A program made the position numbers and the translations under genes. Positions 12,291-22,911 of a stretch of DNA of 64,000 nucleotides are shown in pieces. The notes under the pieces are model-generated. The model was not told the DNA's origin. It did not search any database and saw only the letters and a list, made by a program, of their open reading frames with translations. Source of the DNA: Alligator mississippiensis (Eukaryota > Chordata > Crocodylia > Alligatoridae); assembly GCF_030867095.1 (NCBI RefSeq), contig NC_081828.1, positions 208,202,978-208,266,977 of the forward strand. The letters run 5' to 3'. Positions within the stretch are counted from its first letter, which is position 1; every line of letters starts with the position of its first letter.

Positions 12291-12901
12291 CTCGCGGCCC
12301 CTGCACGCCCTCGCCCCGCGCCATGCCTCGGCCCCCGCGCCGCTCCCGGCCCCTGCGGCCGCCGCCCGCCTCCCCGCGGCTGCCGGGCTCCGCCACGCTG
12401 CAAAGTTGGGGGTAGGGGGTGGAGGGGACTCGCCGCGCCGCGCCGCTCCTGCCGCCGCCCCCCGCTTCGCATTGTGCTGCGCGCGTGTGAGCCAGCGAGT
12501 GTGTCCCGGGCCGGCGGGAGGAGGGAGGCGTGTGCGTGTGAGTGTGCGGGTGAGTGTGCGTGTGCGCGCACGCACAAAAGCCGAGGCACAAAAAAAAAGA
12601 GAAAAAAAAAAAAAAGAAAAAGAAACTCTTGGAAAGCCGGGAGCAGCCGGAGCCGGAGCCGCCTCCATCGGATCCCCGGGGCAGCGGTGCAGGAATTCAA
12701 GCTGTTTTGTTTTTTTTTGGTGGGGTTTTTTTGGGGGTCCCCCCCCATCGCATCGCCTCGAGGATCCTGGGGGTTTGGGGGCATCCTTTCTTCTTCTTTT
12801 TTATGCTGCTCCTGCTTTTGGGCGGCCGAGGCTCGCGCTCCCCCGCCGGCCGCCCGCGGCTCCCCCGGGGGCCCCCGGCGGGCAGGCGCCGGGCCAGGAG
12901 G

Positions 12902-12953
12902 ATGATCGCGCCCTGGGTGACTTTCGCCCTGCTCTGCGGAACTTTGTGCGCAG
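12902..12953 (+). CDS. ACVR2B: ACVR2B first coding exon (signal peptide), partial gene
   Basis: Seen: an ATG at 12902 (A at -3) opens 17 codons reading MIAPWVTFALLCGTLCA, then one base of a split Gly codon, then a splice donor GTAAGG at 12954 (phase 1). Known: activin receptor type-2B is a single-pass serine/threonine kinase receptor for activins, myostatin/GDF11 and some BMPs at the plasma membrane. Its first coding exon holds little more than the signal peptide. Compared from memory with the human N terminus, 13 of 18 residues agree, including APW and the LCAG end. The peptide has a hydrophobic core (VTFALLCGTL) and small residues at the expected cleavage site. The surrounding CpG island fits a first exon. 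The ectodomain, transmembrane and kinase exons are not in the window. Alternatives: another short signal-peptide exon; the paralogue ACVR2A has a clearly different N terminus. The frame is open upstream to an ATG at 12554, so an N-terminal extension cannot be excluded. Confidence 0.82.
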
Positions 12954-12961
12954 GTAAGGAC

Positions 12962-12985
12962 GGGGCCGGGGCCGGGGCCGGGGCC
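12962..12985 (+). repeat. (GGGGCC)4 hexanucleotide tract
   Basis: Four perfect GGGGCC units start 8 nt into the intron, directly downstream of the exon 1 donor. Four runs of four guanines can fold into a G-quadruplex in DNA or nascent RNA. The same unit is known from the first intron of C9orf72, but four copies is a short allele-like length. Confidence 0.9.
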
Positions 12986-13110
12986 AAGCCCGCCCGGGGC
13001 TCGGAAACTTCCCGGGCTCGGGGCTGCATTGTCCGGCCTCCGGAGCCGGTGGGTTGCTCTGCCCCTGCAGCTGCCGGGCGTGTGTGTGCGTCCCGCGAAA
13101 TGTTATGATC

Positions 13111-16100
13111 CCATAGGGTTTTTATTATTACTATTATTATTATTATTTCACCCCCCATTTCTATTTTTATAAGATGACTCATTTGCTCTGATTTGTGCCA
13201 GGCTGATGGAGCGGGTAGAAAGTTGTGCGGGCGCGGAGGGGAGACGGGGCAGGGCAGGGCAGGGCAGGGGGGCTGGTTTAACACCCCGCCACCCCCGGGT
13301 GATTTGAAACCCGAGCGCGGGGCGGGCAGGGACCTTGCCTGCCGCGATGGAAGTTCATGTAAACACCGGCGCGGCTCAGGGGCAGGAGGAGAAGGCCACG
13401 CTGCTCAGGGATCCTGGCCAAGGTTTGGGACGAGCCCTTGGGTGCTGGCTTTGTGCACCGGGGGGAGGAAAGGAGGTGGTTTTTTTAGCTGGAGCCGAGT
13501 CCCGGCCGCTTTGTTGTGCGCTTCCCTCCGTGCCTGCATGGGGAGAGACCTCCCCCCTCCGGGCGGATTGCAGCGCCCACAACAACACGGCTCGTGAGCC
13601 TCATGGCTGTTGACGTCCTGGGTCTCGGAAGGAAAAATGCAATGACTTTAAAGTCACTTGCTCCCCCTCCTCCTCCATCACAACATCATCCCCCCCCCTC
13701 TTTTTCTTCCAGGGATTTCTATTTTGCAAGGGGAGGGGATGAATTTTCACAGGGCTTTCATTTCATGTGTGCTCCCCCCCAAAAAAACCCCCACAAAAGG
13801 CTCCCCCTCCCCTTCCTGGCTTGGTCTTGATTTGATCACCTCTGGCCCTCTGCTAGAGGAAGGGCTGCACGGTCACTTGTTATTTTGTCTCCATTTCCAA
13901 GCAGGGTGGTGGTGGTGGGTTTTATTTTGGGGTGTGCACAGAGGCTCACAATAGATGGTTGGAAGGAGGGGTGCTGCAATTGTGCCCTTCCCCGGCTCTG
14001 TGCAGGGTGGGGAATGCAGCCTGCTGCTTTCAAATCTTTATTTATTTATTTATTTTTAAATCCAGGGGCACACACAGCAGGCAGGGACACCCCCCCCCCC
14101 TTTGTTGCCTGGTTTCCCAGGGGATCCTGGCCCCAGGAGCATCCCCCGGGCTTGCAGGGGGAACCCGGGGGCGGGTTTGTTTTGGAATGTGCTGCGCGCT
14201 GAAGGCTGCCAGGCTGGCGCTGGCGTTTCTTTGTTCCCAGTGCCCATTGAATGTGCGGTGCCATCGCCTGCACCCTGTACCATAAACAATGCCTTCTCTC
14301 AATGGTTTGAAAGTCGCACCAAAGGTTCTGATGATGCTTGTGTTGGGGAGAGGAAGCAGAAGGACAAACAAAAAAGATGATGATTTGGTGGCGATCGAGC
14401 CAGCCAGGGCATTTATGGAACGGATGGGACACTTGTGTGTACAGCTTTGTTTCCTTGTGTTGCAAGGGGGGTGTGAGCGAGCACATTGACGGCAGCGCTG
14501 AGTAGGAGCAGGTATTTAGGAAGCAGCCGGATGGCTGGGACAATGGTGTGCCAGCGTGTGCCATCAGGCTTCGGGATTTCTGCGATCGCAGCATCGCTGT
14601 CGGCTGGGAAATTCTATTTTGTGCACCGAGGAGATTTATACTCTTTTGAACCTGTTCTTGTTGTGGACCTTTTTGACTCCTTTTAAACTGTGGGGCTCAC
14701 AAACGGGGGCCGTGTCTGCTCCTAGCATTGCTTCTAGTGACAGAAATATCAGAATAAAAACAAACAGCAAAAGGAAGTTTCTTTAAAAAAAATAAAATAA
14801 AATTGACTCTGAAATTTGCCAAGTGCATCAGGTTATTTAAAAAAAAAAAAAAAAGGGAGAATCTAGTAGGATATGATCACCCGGACTCTCCCCCCCGCCC
14901 CCCTTGCAATATTAACACAAAAACAGACAGTGTGTGTGTATGTTTGCTTTGAAAGCTCTCTGTGGATCATCAACTTGGAACTTGAGAGTTGTAAATCTCT
15001 TTTCATATTTTATCTTTCCCATTTCTTATATTTGGGAATGTATTTAGCCACATGAACCTGTTGCCTGTGCAGTGTTCCTTTTTCTCGTTGAGGTTTAGGA
15101 AAAAAAGTTGCAACATGTTGCTTAGGATTCACAGCTCCCCTGCCTTGCAGGAAATATTTCTTGTGTGTGTTATATTTTAGGACCGTGCAAAAGCGGTGGG
15201 GCTTTTTAAAACCAGCCCAACCTCCATTGTTGATGGTTTTCAGTACTACCTTGGGTGACTGCAATAAAATAAGCACAGACTGCGGATTTTTTTTAAATAT
15301 CCGTCATGTGTCTAACTTTTGGAATACCGAATATTTGTTGAGGAAAACATTATGTTCAATTTTTGCCTTTTGTTTGAAAAATCTCGGCAACCCAAATGTT
15401 GAGAAATTGTGTTGTAATCTGTGAAATTTAGAGAATGCAGAAGGTGTAAGAGGGTTTGTTTTGCAAAACACATTGCGAACACATTTTGTTGAAACATTAC
15501 AGTATTTAAACTTGCACCAAAATAAAGTACCACCAGGCAGCAATGAATTGAACATCAGATGGATCTAGGCTCCTCTTTCAGGATGGTGTATTTATTCTCT
15601 TCTGCTTGAGAAGGGGACTGGATTCATTAGCTTGCTAATTAAACACAATGAAATGCCTGGCCCAAGGTTAATGGCAATAGCCTTTAAAAAGACAAAACTC
15701 TTGAACCTGGTGTCCAGGGTGTGTGTGTGTGTGTATAACAACTTACATAAATACAGTGCGTGTGTATGTATATACATATGTTTATGTGTAAATATGTATG
15801 TATAACAACTTGTGTATATATACGCGCGTGCACACATGCTAGATAATGATGCTTCTCGCTAGGACTGAGACAGTGTTAAGGGTTTATTGCTGTATAAATG
15901 CATTATTCTTAGCGGTGATACAGAAAGCTCTCAGTATCGTATGCAGGTTGTGGTTTTTTTAAGGGGAAAACAAAGCATCTTATTATGTCTTCCTTGCTGT
16001 GGTGGGAGAGAGTATGTGTTTATTAGGCCGAGTTAAAAATCCAGGTTCCCTAGAACAATTAAGGAGTCTAGGGCAAACCCTGCCATCCAGCTGAAGTATT

Positions 16101-18419
16101 TATACACTGAAATGTGTGCCATTTTCGTGTGTCTTTGAGCAGCCTATCCAGGCACTATCACTTTCCTTACTATCTCATCAACTGAACAGAAACAGCCAAT
16201 TAAAGCCGAGCTCTTGCAGTACCCACAGTCTTGGCTGTCACCACCCTCCTTTCCACTCTGTTCTCCATCAGCAAAGACATGCCTGTCGTTTTTTTTGTGG
16301 TTTAGATGATGCAACAGGCCTATACCTCCCCTGCTCCCACTGCATAGATGCTTCAGAAGAAGGAAATAAGCCCACCTCTTTTTTGTTGTTGTTATTGCTT
16401 CTATTTCTGTCTCCCTTTCTGTCCAGCCTGGACAAAATGCACAGCTTGCCCAGCATGGTGATTCAGTGGTCAATTCAAATCCAGCAGGACAACTCAAAGG
16501 ACTGGGTTGTGGTTGACGGGATTTATACCTTTTAGACCCACTATGCGAATCTGACTTCTTTCATTTGTGCTGCTCTTCTGTCTGTGAGAAGATCTTCAGC
16601 CCGCTGTCAGCATCTTATTTATAATAGGAACCAAATGGCATTTTTGCAGTTCCTCTCACATGGAACAAAGTACTGGTTTTAGATGGGGCCATCCATAAAG
16701 GGGCTGCGTGCTCCACCCATGTTGGGTATAGTCCTAAGAAGTCAGCTTACCTTTAAAATAATAATATCACTGAATCTTTGTAAGGCATTGCACTCAAAAG
16801 CAGTAATTCTGGCCCTTGTGTATTCCAAGGCCTAGTTTCTGATAAATGTACGAAATGTAGCTGTTGCTTCTATTAATCGGCTTTGCGGTGTTGGTACTAA
16901 GTTTTGCAGGGGTTCAGGGACTAGAACCAGAGTGCTTTGGCTACCGAGCATTTCCCAATGTTTTCTGCTGGCAGCAATATCTTGCAAGCCTTGTAAAGCT
17001 CAGTATCTTCCAGTGAGAGCTTGGTAAATTGTTTTAAGCTAAACCTAATAATCTGACCGAAACGTTTTACAAGCGACTGGGGGTTTTAGATGCCTCCACT
17101 TTGGATTTCTCAAGGTCCGGGCACCTTGAAGTTGGGTTTGTGTTCAGGGGATACTCAGCTGACACATTCTCCAAACGAGCTTCCCCCACTGCCCGGACAT
17201 GGATAAATGTACAGCATTTGAATTGTCAGATAAGTGGTCAGCATTGAGGACAAGTAGCCTTGTCTGTCTGAGCTGCCTCTCTAGGCAAGAATGGGGACAA
17301 GAAGAGAGCCGACTTCATCAGGACAGCTGGGAGATCAGAAGGGCTGCTTTTAAGGATCGTGTAACTATTTACAGACTGACAAAGAAGCTGCTCTTAAAAA
17401 CAGAACCCTTGGGAAGCCGTGTTTGTTTGGGATCTGCTTCAAAGTTAGCATTTCTGTTACTCCGCTGAATGAATGATGAAAAAAAAGAAGTTATTAGTTT
17501 CTTGGTTAGCTAAAGGAAGCAGTGTGGGCCGCAGGGTGTAATTTCTTGGAGTTACTACAGTGCTTCTGGCTGGGTTGCTTTCTGTGTAAGTGTTGTGGGG
17601 AAGTTGGGAAACTGGAACCACAAAGAATAATCTCTGCTTTTCAAGAAGTGCTGCCTTCCTTTTATCCTCCCTGGGTCTTTGATTTTGGAAGGAGCGGGAG
17701 GGGGGGGCTTGATTTTTCTTGCTTGGCCAATGGAATTCCCCAGAATTGAATAATTCAGCGTCGCACTTGGCAGTCTTTCCGGGGCTCCCATTTAAGTCCT
17801 TTTTGCCTGATCTTTCATGTGAAGATTTTTGCATCAGTGAAATTGGATGTCTTTAAGGGAGGCATTTGTGGTAATGTCTTTTGCCATTAAAGGCTCCCCC
17901 TGCCCCCCCCTTAAAGATTAAAGCTCAACTGTTGTCTTCTGTCTTCTCTCCATTATTACTTAAACTTGAAATAATTTGAAGCTGGTTAGCCATTTGTAAC
18001 TCTCAGGTAGATTAAATAATACACATCACTTTTTTTTCCCTGAACCTTCTTTGCAAGTTGTCTTGGAGTTGTTGAAGTCAAAGGGGAAGAAGCTGAATTA
18101 AAGATGAAGTGTTGCATTCTGCAAACTTAGTGATTTTTTTATTTTTTTGGCTTAGATTTTAATAGTGTTTAGTTTTATACATTAAATGTCTTTTCTTTCT
18201 TTCTTTTTTTTTCTCATGGTGTTATCTTCTCTGTCGTGGAAGTGCTTCTTCTATTGAGACCTGAAAATTCAGAGTAGCAATTGCCATTGTACACACCATA
18301 CAATATTCTGTGGCCAATATTTAGATCTTGGAGGGGGAAAGCACATTAATTTTTTGGTTTTAATAGGACCTTTTGTCACATCACTGCACCTAGAAATGAC
18401 ACGTCATAACACATTCTTG
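13111..18419. other. ACVR2B: 5' part of intron 1, mostly unique sequence
   Basis: The CpG island fades by about 13600. Beyond it lie (ATTT) repeats (14038-14055), a GT run (15718-15735) and homopolymers. No exon or strong transposon was recognised. This is the largest low-repeat stretch near the promoter, so intronic enhancers would be expected here, but I cannot identify any by eye. Confidence 0.45.
13246..13271 (+). repeat. (GGGCA)n G-rich tract
   Basis: About four GGGCA units followed by a run of six G. It is a second G-quadruplex-capable tract at the start of the intron, still inside the CpG island. Confidence 0.8.
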
Positions 18420-18950
18420 TATTGCTCCATTTGTTTTATTATTTGTATTATGATAATACATAGAAGCCTCAACCAAGACCTTGTTCTTATTCTGCTAGGT
18501 ACCATTTAGAGCGTAAACCAGCCCCTGCTCCAAGGAGCTTGAATCTAAATCGGTGATTCCCAGCTACCATGCGGTGGCACCTTGGGGTTCCCTGAGACCC
18601 TTTCGAGGATGCTGCAGGGTGCCACACAATGTAATCACTAGTAGGTGTGAAAATATGATTCACAAGATAACCCCAGAGATTTCAACTAGGAATCCATAGT
18701 GTCCAAAACATTCAGACCTGTTATGGTCTTTGAGTTCTTTGCAACAGGTGAATTGTTATTATTTCTCATAGTCAAAAACTGAGTTTAAACTAGAGCTGGC
18801 ATTTTCCTAGGGGTTCCTTGAGTCTTAGCCACGAGTGCCTTGACTCTAAAGGTATCACTGATTTAAATATACAACAGAGGGACTATTATTTTTCTTACTT
18901 CATCGTTGTGGGACTGAGGCAAAGTTAAACTAAGGTACTTAGATTATATG
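18420..18950 (-). repeat. amniote MIR-like SINE, split by a hAT insertion
   Basis: Left part (18420-18550): tattatttgtattatgataatac ... tgctaggtaccatt ... gctccaaggagcttgaatctaa, the amniote MIR-like extension. Right part (18869-18950): gggactgaggcaaagttaa, the reverse-complement MIR core. The two parts are contiguous once the 310-bp element at 18551-18860 and one target-site copy are set aside. Confidence 0.65.
18551..18860 (+). mobile_element. non-autonomous hAT-like element, family B copy 1
   Basis: Ends read CGGTGATTCCCAGC and, inverted, CAGTGATACC, close to hAT (Charlie-like) termini. Flanks carry an 8-bp target duplication with one mismatch: ATCTAAAT (18543-18550) and ATTTAAAT (18861-18868). 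It sits inside an older MIR. No coding capacity. A related copy is on the minus strand at about 30235-30513, sharing the internal segment gagttctttgcaaca. Confidence 0.8.
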
Positions 18951-19654
18951 GATTTTTGTTATCGGTGATGATACTCTGTAGTTGCTGTGAACAATAGTTT
19001 GAGCTGTGTGAGGGTGGCAAAGGTAATGTTTACTCCTCAGACCTAGGAAACATGGTCTGTGTCACAGGGAGTCTCATCTTGTTATGCCAGAATGACTCCA
19101 ATTGGAGTTTCTCACTTCTGAAAACAGGTTTGCGAAGTGTGTGTTGTGCTGCTTTAATCAGCCATTGTAGCCAAGTTCAGCTCTAGCAAAGATGCAGATT
19201 TCTCCTTTCCTGTTCATTTGTGTTTCAGCAGTTTTAAAAGTTGCACATCTCGCTGGATTATTGATTTAGGTTCCAGTTCAACAACCAGTGGCATATAGGT
19301 GATTGCTGCGTCCGTGGGGAGCCTCGTTTGAGTTCGTAGGGCTCCGTGTGGGTATAGCTGTCCATGCTATCACTCGCATGGTTGGGATCTCATTTTGTGC
19401 TAAGGTAGTGTATGGAGAGCTGTACCAGCTCTTGTCCTGTTGTGTCAAGCCTACTCGGCAGAAGACAGGCTCAGCCCCCAAGGCATCTGTAACTTAATTT
19501 CTAGGAAAGGAATTATATTTAAAGAGAAAAATATTGAGGTGCTGAACTAAGAAGCATATCAGTGCTTTATTGCAAGGGTCATTCTTGCCCCACTTCAAAT
19601 GATACTAAGCTATGTCTGTACGTATTTGACCCCCATTACTGTAGCATTTTTGCA

Positions 19655-19835
19655 TCTGTCTTTCATAGATTTATTTTCTTAGCACCCATGTGATAAGGGA
19701 GGGAGGTGCTACCATCCTCTTCTATTAATTCAGGAATGAGGCATGGGGGGGGACTAAGTGAGTTGCCAAAGGTCTGTTAGGCAATCGGTGGCAAAGCAGT
19801 TTTCTTTGCTCCCGGGCTCCTCAGTGACACTTGCC
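19655..19835 (-). repeat. MIR-type SINE remnant
   Basis: Reads as reverse-complement MIR: taccatcctcttctatta, aggaatgaggcatgg, gtgagttgccaaaggtctgt, ggtggcaaagcag, in the expected order. Confidence 0.6.
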
Positions 19836-22682
19836 TAGTTTTCTTTGCTCTAGGCTAGCACCCCACCCACGAGACATTCCTCCTTCTCTGTAGAGGAGTG
19901 AAGTAAATGGCCTGCCTTGTAAACTATTCCAAGTGTCAGCAGTGTTTCCATTTCATCTGACTTCAGATGCCTGCTGTTATGCTTGCAAATGTTTTGATAA
20001 ATGTTTGCCAAGCCTACTTCTTCCAAAGCTTGATCTGGACTAAAAAAAAAAAAGGGTGTGTCCTTGTCCTTTCAATTAGTTGATGCCTGTTTTGTATACC
20101 TCATCCTTACAATTTAAAAAAAAAATACATGTGGGTACTGGAGCAAACCAAGGAATACATTTTGAACCCTGGACTTTGTTCAACTGAACTTTTGTCTGTG
20201 TTGCTGTCAGTAGCAGCAATGTTGGTAGGATCCTTCGGGGTTTAGCAACATCCTAGTCATCTCTGGCACAGCCACAGGTTGGTGGCCAAGATTCAGGGAG
20301 AACTCCTGAATCCTGTGGTTGTCTAATCTCTAGACTGCCAATAAAAACCAATATCAGTATTAGTCTAGTTACTGCCCAGTGGTGGCATGTGTGCAATGGA
20401 TAGATAGCTTTGTATTTTCTCTTTCATTTTTTTCTCTCTTTTCCTGTATCTTGTATAACTTTCTTATAACCACTGTCAGGAGTTTGCCTTTTAATTGTGA
20501 TGACTGTAGTGCTAACTTGGGGGCTTGCTCCCATGTGTGAGTTTAGGAATCCTGAGAGTGCTGAGACTAGGGAAAAGATAGATTCAGATATGTCTTATTT
20601 ATCAAATGATTAAGATAAAACAGCTGCCCTCTTTCTCTGATGTGCCCATTTTTATATGTTTATTGGAATACACCAGAAACACTTTCTAATTTGGCTTTTT
20701 AGAAATATTTTGGGGCATATAGTCTACCCCCAGCAGAGACAAAATTGAATTCCTTAGGGAGCAAGGAATGCAAACGTGTATCAGAAGTAGCAAAGCATTT
20801 AATCAAGCCCTCTCTTTTTTGTGAGTTATAAAACCATTTCATAAAATGAGTGCACTTCAGGCACTCTTTTTTTTTTTTTTTGCGAAGCCTTTTAGTGCCA
20901 TTCCTGTATTTTTTGTGAGCTCCTGCTCACTTCTGAACACTGATGGCAGTTTCTATTGTTCTGTTGAGTTGTCTGCACAACTGCAGTTCTCTCCAATAGC
21001 TCTGCCCGCTATTGATACCTCCTTGAAACTAGGACATTTAAGCATTGCAAAGATGATGTCAAGGCCTTTCTCTGAGAGAGAAATCTAAATGCTACATTAT
21101 TAAAGTTGTAAAGAGTCCGTGGTATTGGTATTGGAAGAGGCTGCCAACTAAGGTATTATGTAATCAAGAGTGAGGTGTTTTGCATTGCCTGTTTGTTTGA
21201 GACTCTTCTAATATTATACATTTTTACACAGAACTTTTATAGTTGTGATCAAAGCTGACGTTACAGTTGCCTTGAAACAAGGCTGTGCAGCCAAATGTAC
21301 TCCTGGTGTAACTTCAGGGGTGGCTTTGTCCCAGTGACTTGAGTTTTAGCAGGGATTACATTGGAACATGAAGTGTGCACATGTTTCTGTTAAAGTCCAT
21401 TTATTTTTTTCTCCCCTCTCCATAGTAATGAGCGACTGATTGAAACCCAACAGACTTTTAAATCCCTCCAATTAGCAGGCAGAATATTTAATGGGTTAAA
21501 AACACTCATACCCCTTTATGTTCAGTCTGAGAAATTCAGTTGTCCTTGGGGTTTCAGAGCAGTAGTATCAAGTTACACCCAAGCCTGTCATTGAGTAGCC
21601 CACTGGTTCCCCGGAGTTGGAGCGCGGTCTCCCTGGCTCTCCCGCGCACAGACTGTACGTCAACAACTCGTTTTTATAGGAAAGGGTCGGTTTGAGCCAC
21701 AGCCATGGCTGAGACAACACACGTTCCCAAATATGTGCTCCTGTCATTTTGGATCATTTGCACATCTGTTTGGCAGTGGTCAGCAATTGGAGATTAAAAA
21801 ACAATTTTGAGCGCGTGGTAATAAACACCATTTCTAGAATACGCGTTGTGATCAAAGGAGACATTGCAATGGCTTGCAAACATTGATACCCCTTAATTAC
21901 TGAAGGTTGGGGTACAGGGAAAGGAAGGAGACGGAGCATCTTGTAATGCTTGTTACATATTTGATAGTATATTTTGTGTTTTTCTGCAGTAATGTGATAC
22001 AGCTGAGGAGTTTCACAACACTGTAGCAGGTAGGGGCTCTGGATTCTTGACCGTATCAATGGCAGTAGAGATGGACGCTGCATACATGGGAGCTGTAATA
22101 ATTCAGTACTTTATGGAGTCACGTAATAGAAGTGGCTTTTCTGTGCTTTTGATTACCTTACCAGCTGTCACCCCCCTTCTCCCCCCCCCCCCCCCCCCCC
22201 CCCAAAAAAAATCCATAGTCTTTAGTGCTCACTCTAATGTTCGAGACACCTGAATGGCTTCAAGCAGCTGCAAATTTCTTAAACCAACCTGTTGGGAAAA
22301 ATGTCTTCACCTCCTGACTATTATTTGAATGATAGTAGTACCTAAGTCCTGCAGGTTTACATAGGAGCTCTGTGCCTTTGAGGTGGAGGCAATTGCCTGT
22401 TTTCTACTGCAGCTGAATATTCACTTAGTGCAGGAAATTTGGTGGCTGGGGAGCAGTGCCATGCCACTTACTTGTCTGTGGGGCCAAAAGCTTGAGCACC
22501 GGTGACTTAGAGCCCTGTTTTAATCCACCTCTATCTCCTTGCTCTTTCTTCTACCCTTTGGGTCTCAGGGCTAGCCTAGACTTTGAGGCTGGGTCTGCCT
22601 CTTACAGGATGTAGATATAGCACGTGCCATGTTGCCGCCGTCTTTACGGTTTGGAGTCTTGGGCAGCTTCTGTGGTATAAAT
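19836..22682. other. intron 1 block, nothing coding
   Basis: No exon or clear transposon recognised. Contains short A, T and C homopolymers, including the C23 run listed separately. Confidence 0.45.
22181..22203 (+). repeat. C23 homopolymer
   Basis: Twenty-three consecutive C followed by seven A. The exact length is prone to sequencing error. A C-rich run this long can form an i-motif on one strand and a G-quadruplex on the other. Confidence 0.85.
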
Positions 22683-22911
22683 CAGGGCTGGCAACTTTTT
22701 AACTGCAGGGGTCAAAGGTGGGCCTCCACTTGCAATGTGGCCACTCCTGCCAAATTGCTGCCAACCTTTCTATGATCCTGCTGCCGCCGCCGCTGAATGC
22801 CACTGCTGAGTCCCCCCACTGCTGAATTGCCACCAGTGTCCCGGCTTTGCAGGTCACATAAAATCGCTTCAGGCTGGCTCCAGCCCATGGGCTGTGGGTT
22901 GCCGACTCCTG
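22683..22911 (+). mobile_element. non-autonomous hAT-like element, family C copy 1
   Basis: Termini CAGGGCTGGCAAC (left) and, inverted, CAGGAGTCGGCAACC (right). Flanking octamers GTATAAAT (22675-22682) and GCATGAAT (22912-22919) agree at 6 of 8, consistent with an old hAT 8-bp duplication. 229 bp, no coding capacity. Copy 2 is at 41104. Confidence 0.75.

Larger units (their letters stand above)
11640..12901 (+). promoter_or_regulatory. CpG-island promoter and 5' leader of ACVR2B
   Basis: Base composition changes sharply from AT-rich DNA to GC-rich, CpG-dense sequence at about 11640 and stays so to about 13600. GC boxes (GGGCGG-type, for example near 12285 and 12820) are present and no convincing TATA box was seen. 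This is the usual form of a broad CpG-island promoter. The exact transcription start cannot be read from sequence. The island also holds an 18-base T run (12172-12189), a GT run with an adjoining GGC run (12232-12290) and a purine/A-rich block (12590-12625). In mammals an antisense lncRNA is annotated at this promoter. Bidirectional activity is possible here but nothing in the sequence proves it. Confidence 0.65.

Noticed and set aside
11824-12957. Long overlapping open frames (up to 377 codons) on both strands of the CpG island
   Set aside because: They are low-complexity products of GC-rich, stop-poor DNA and of the GT, GGC, T and A runs. No domain is present, and only the short ACVR2B signal peptide is recognisable.
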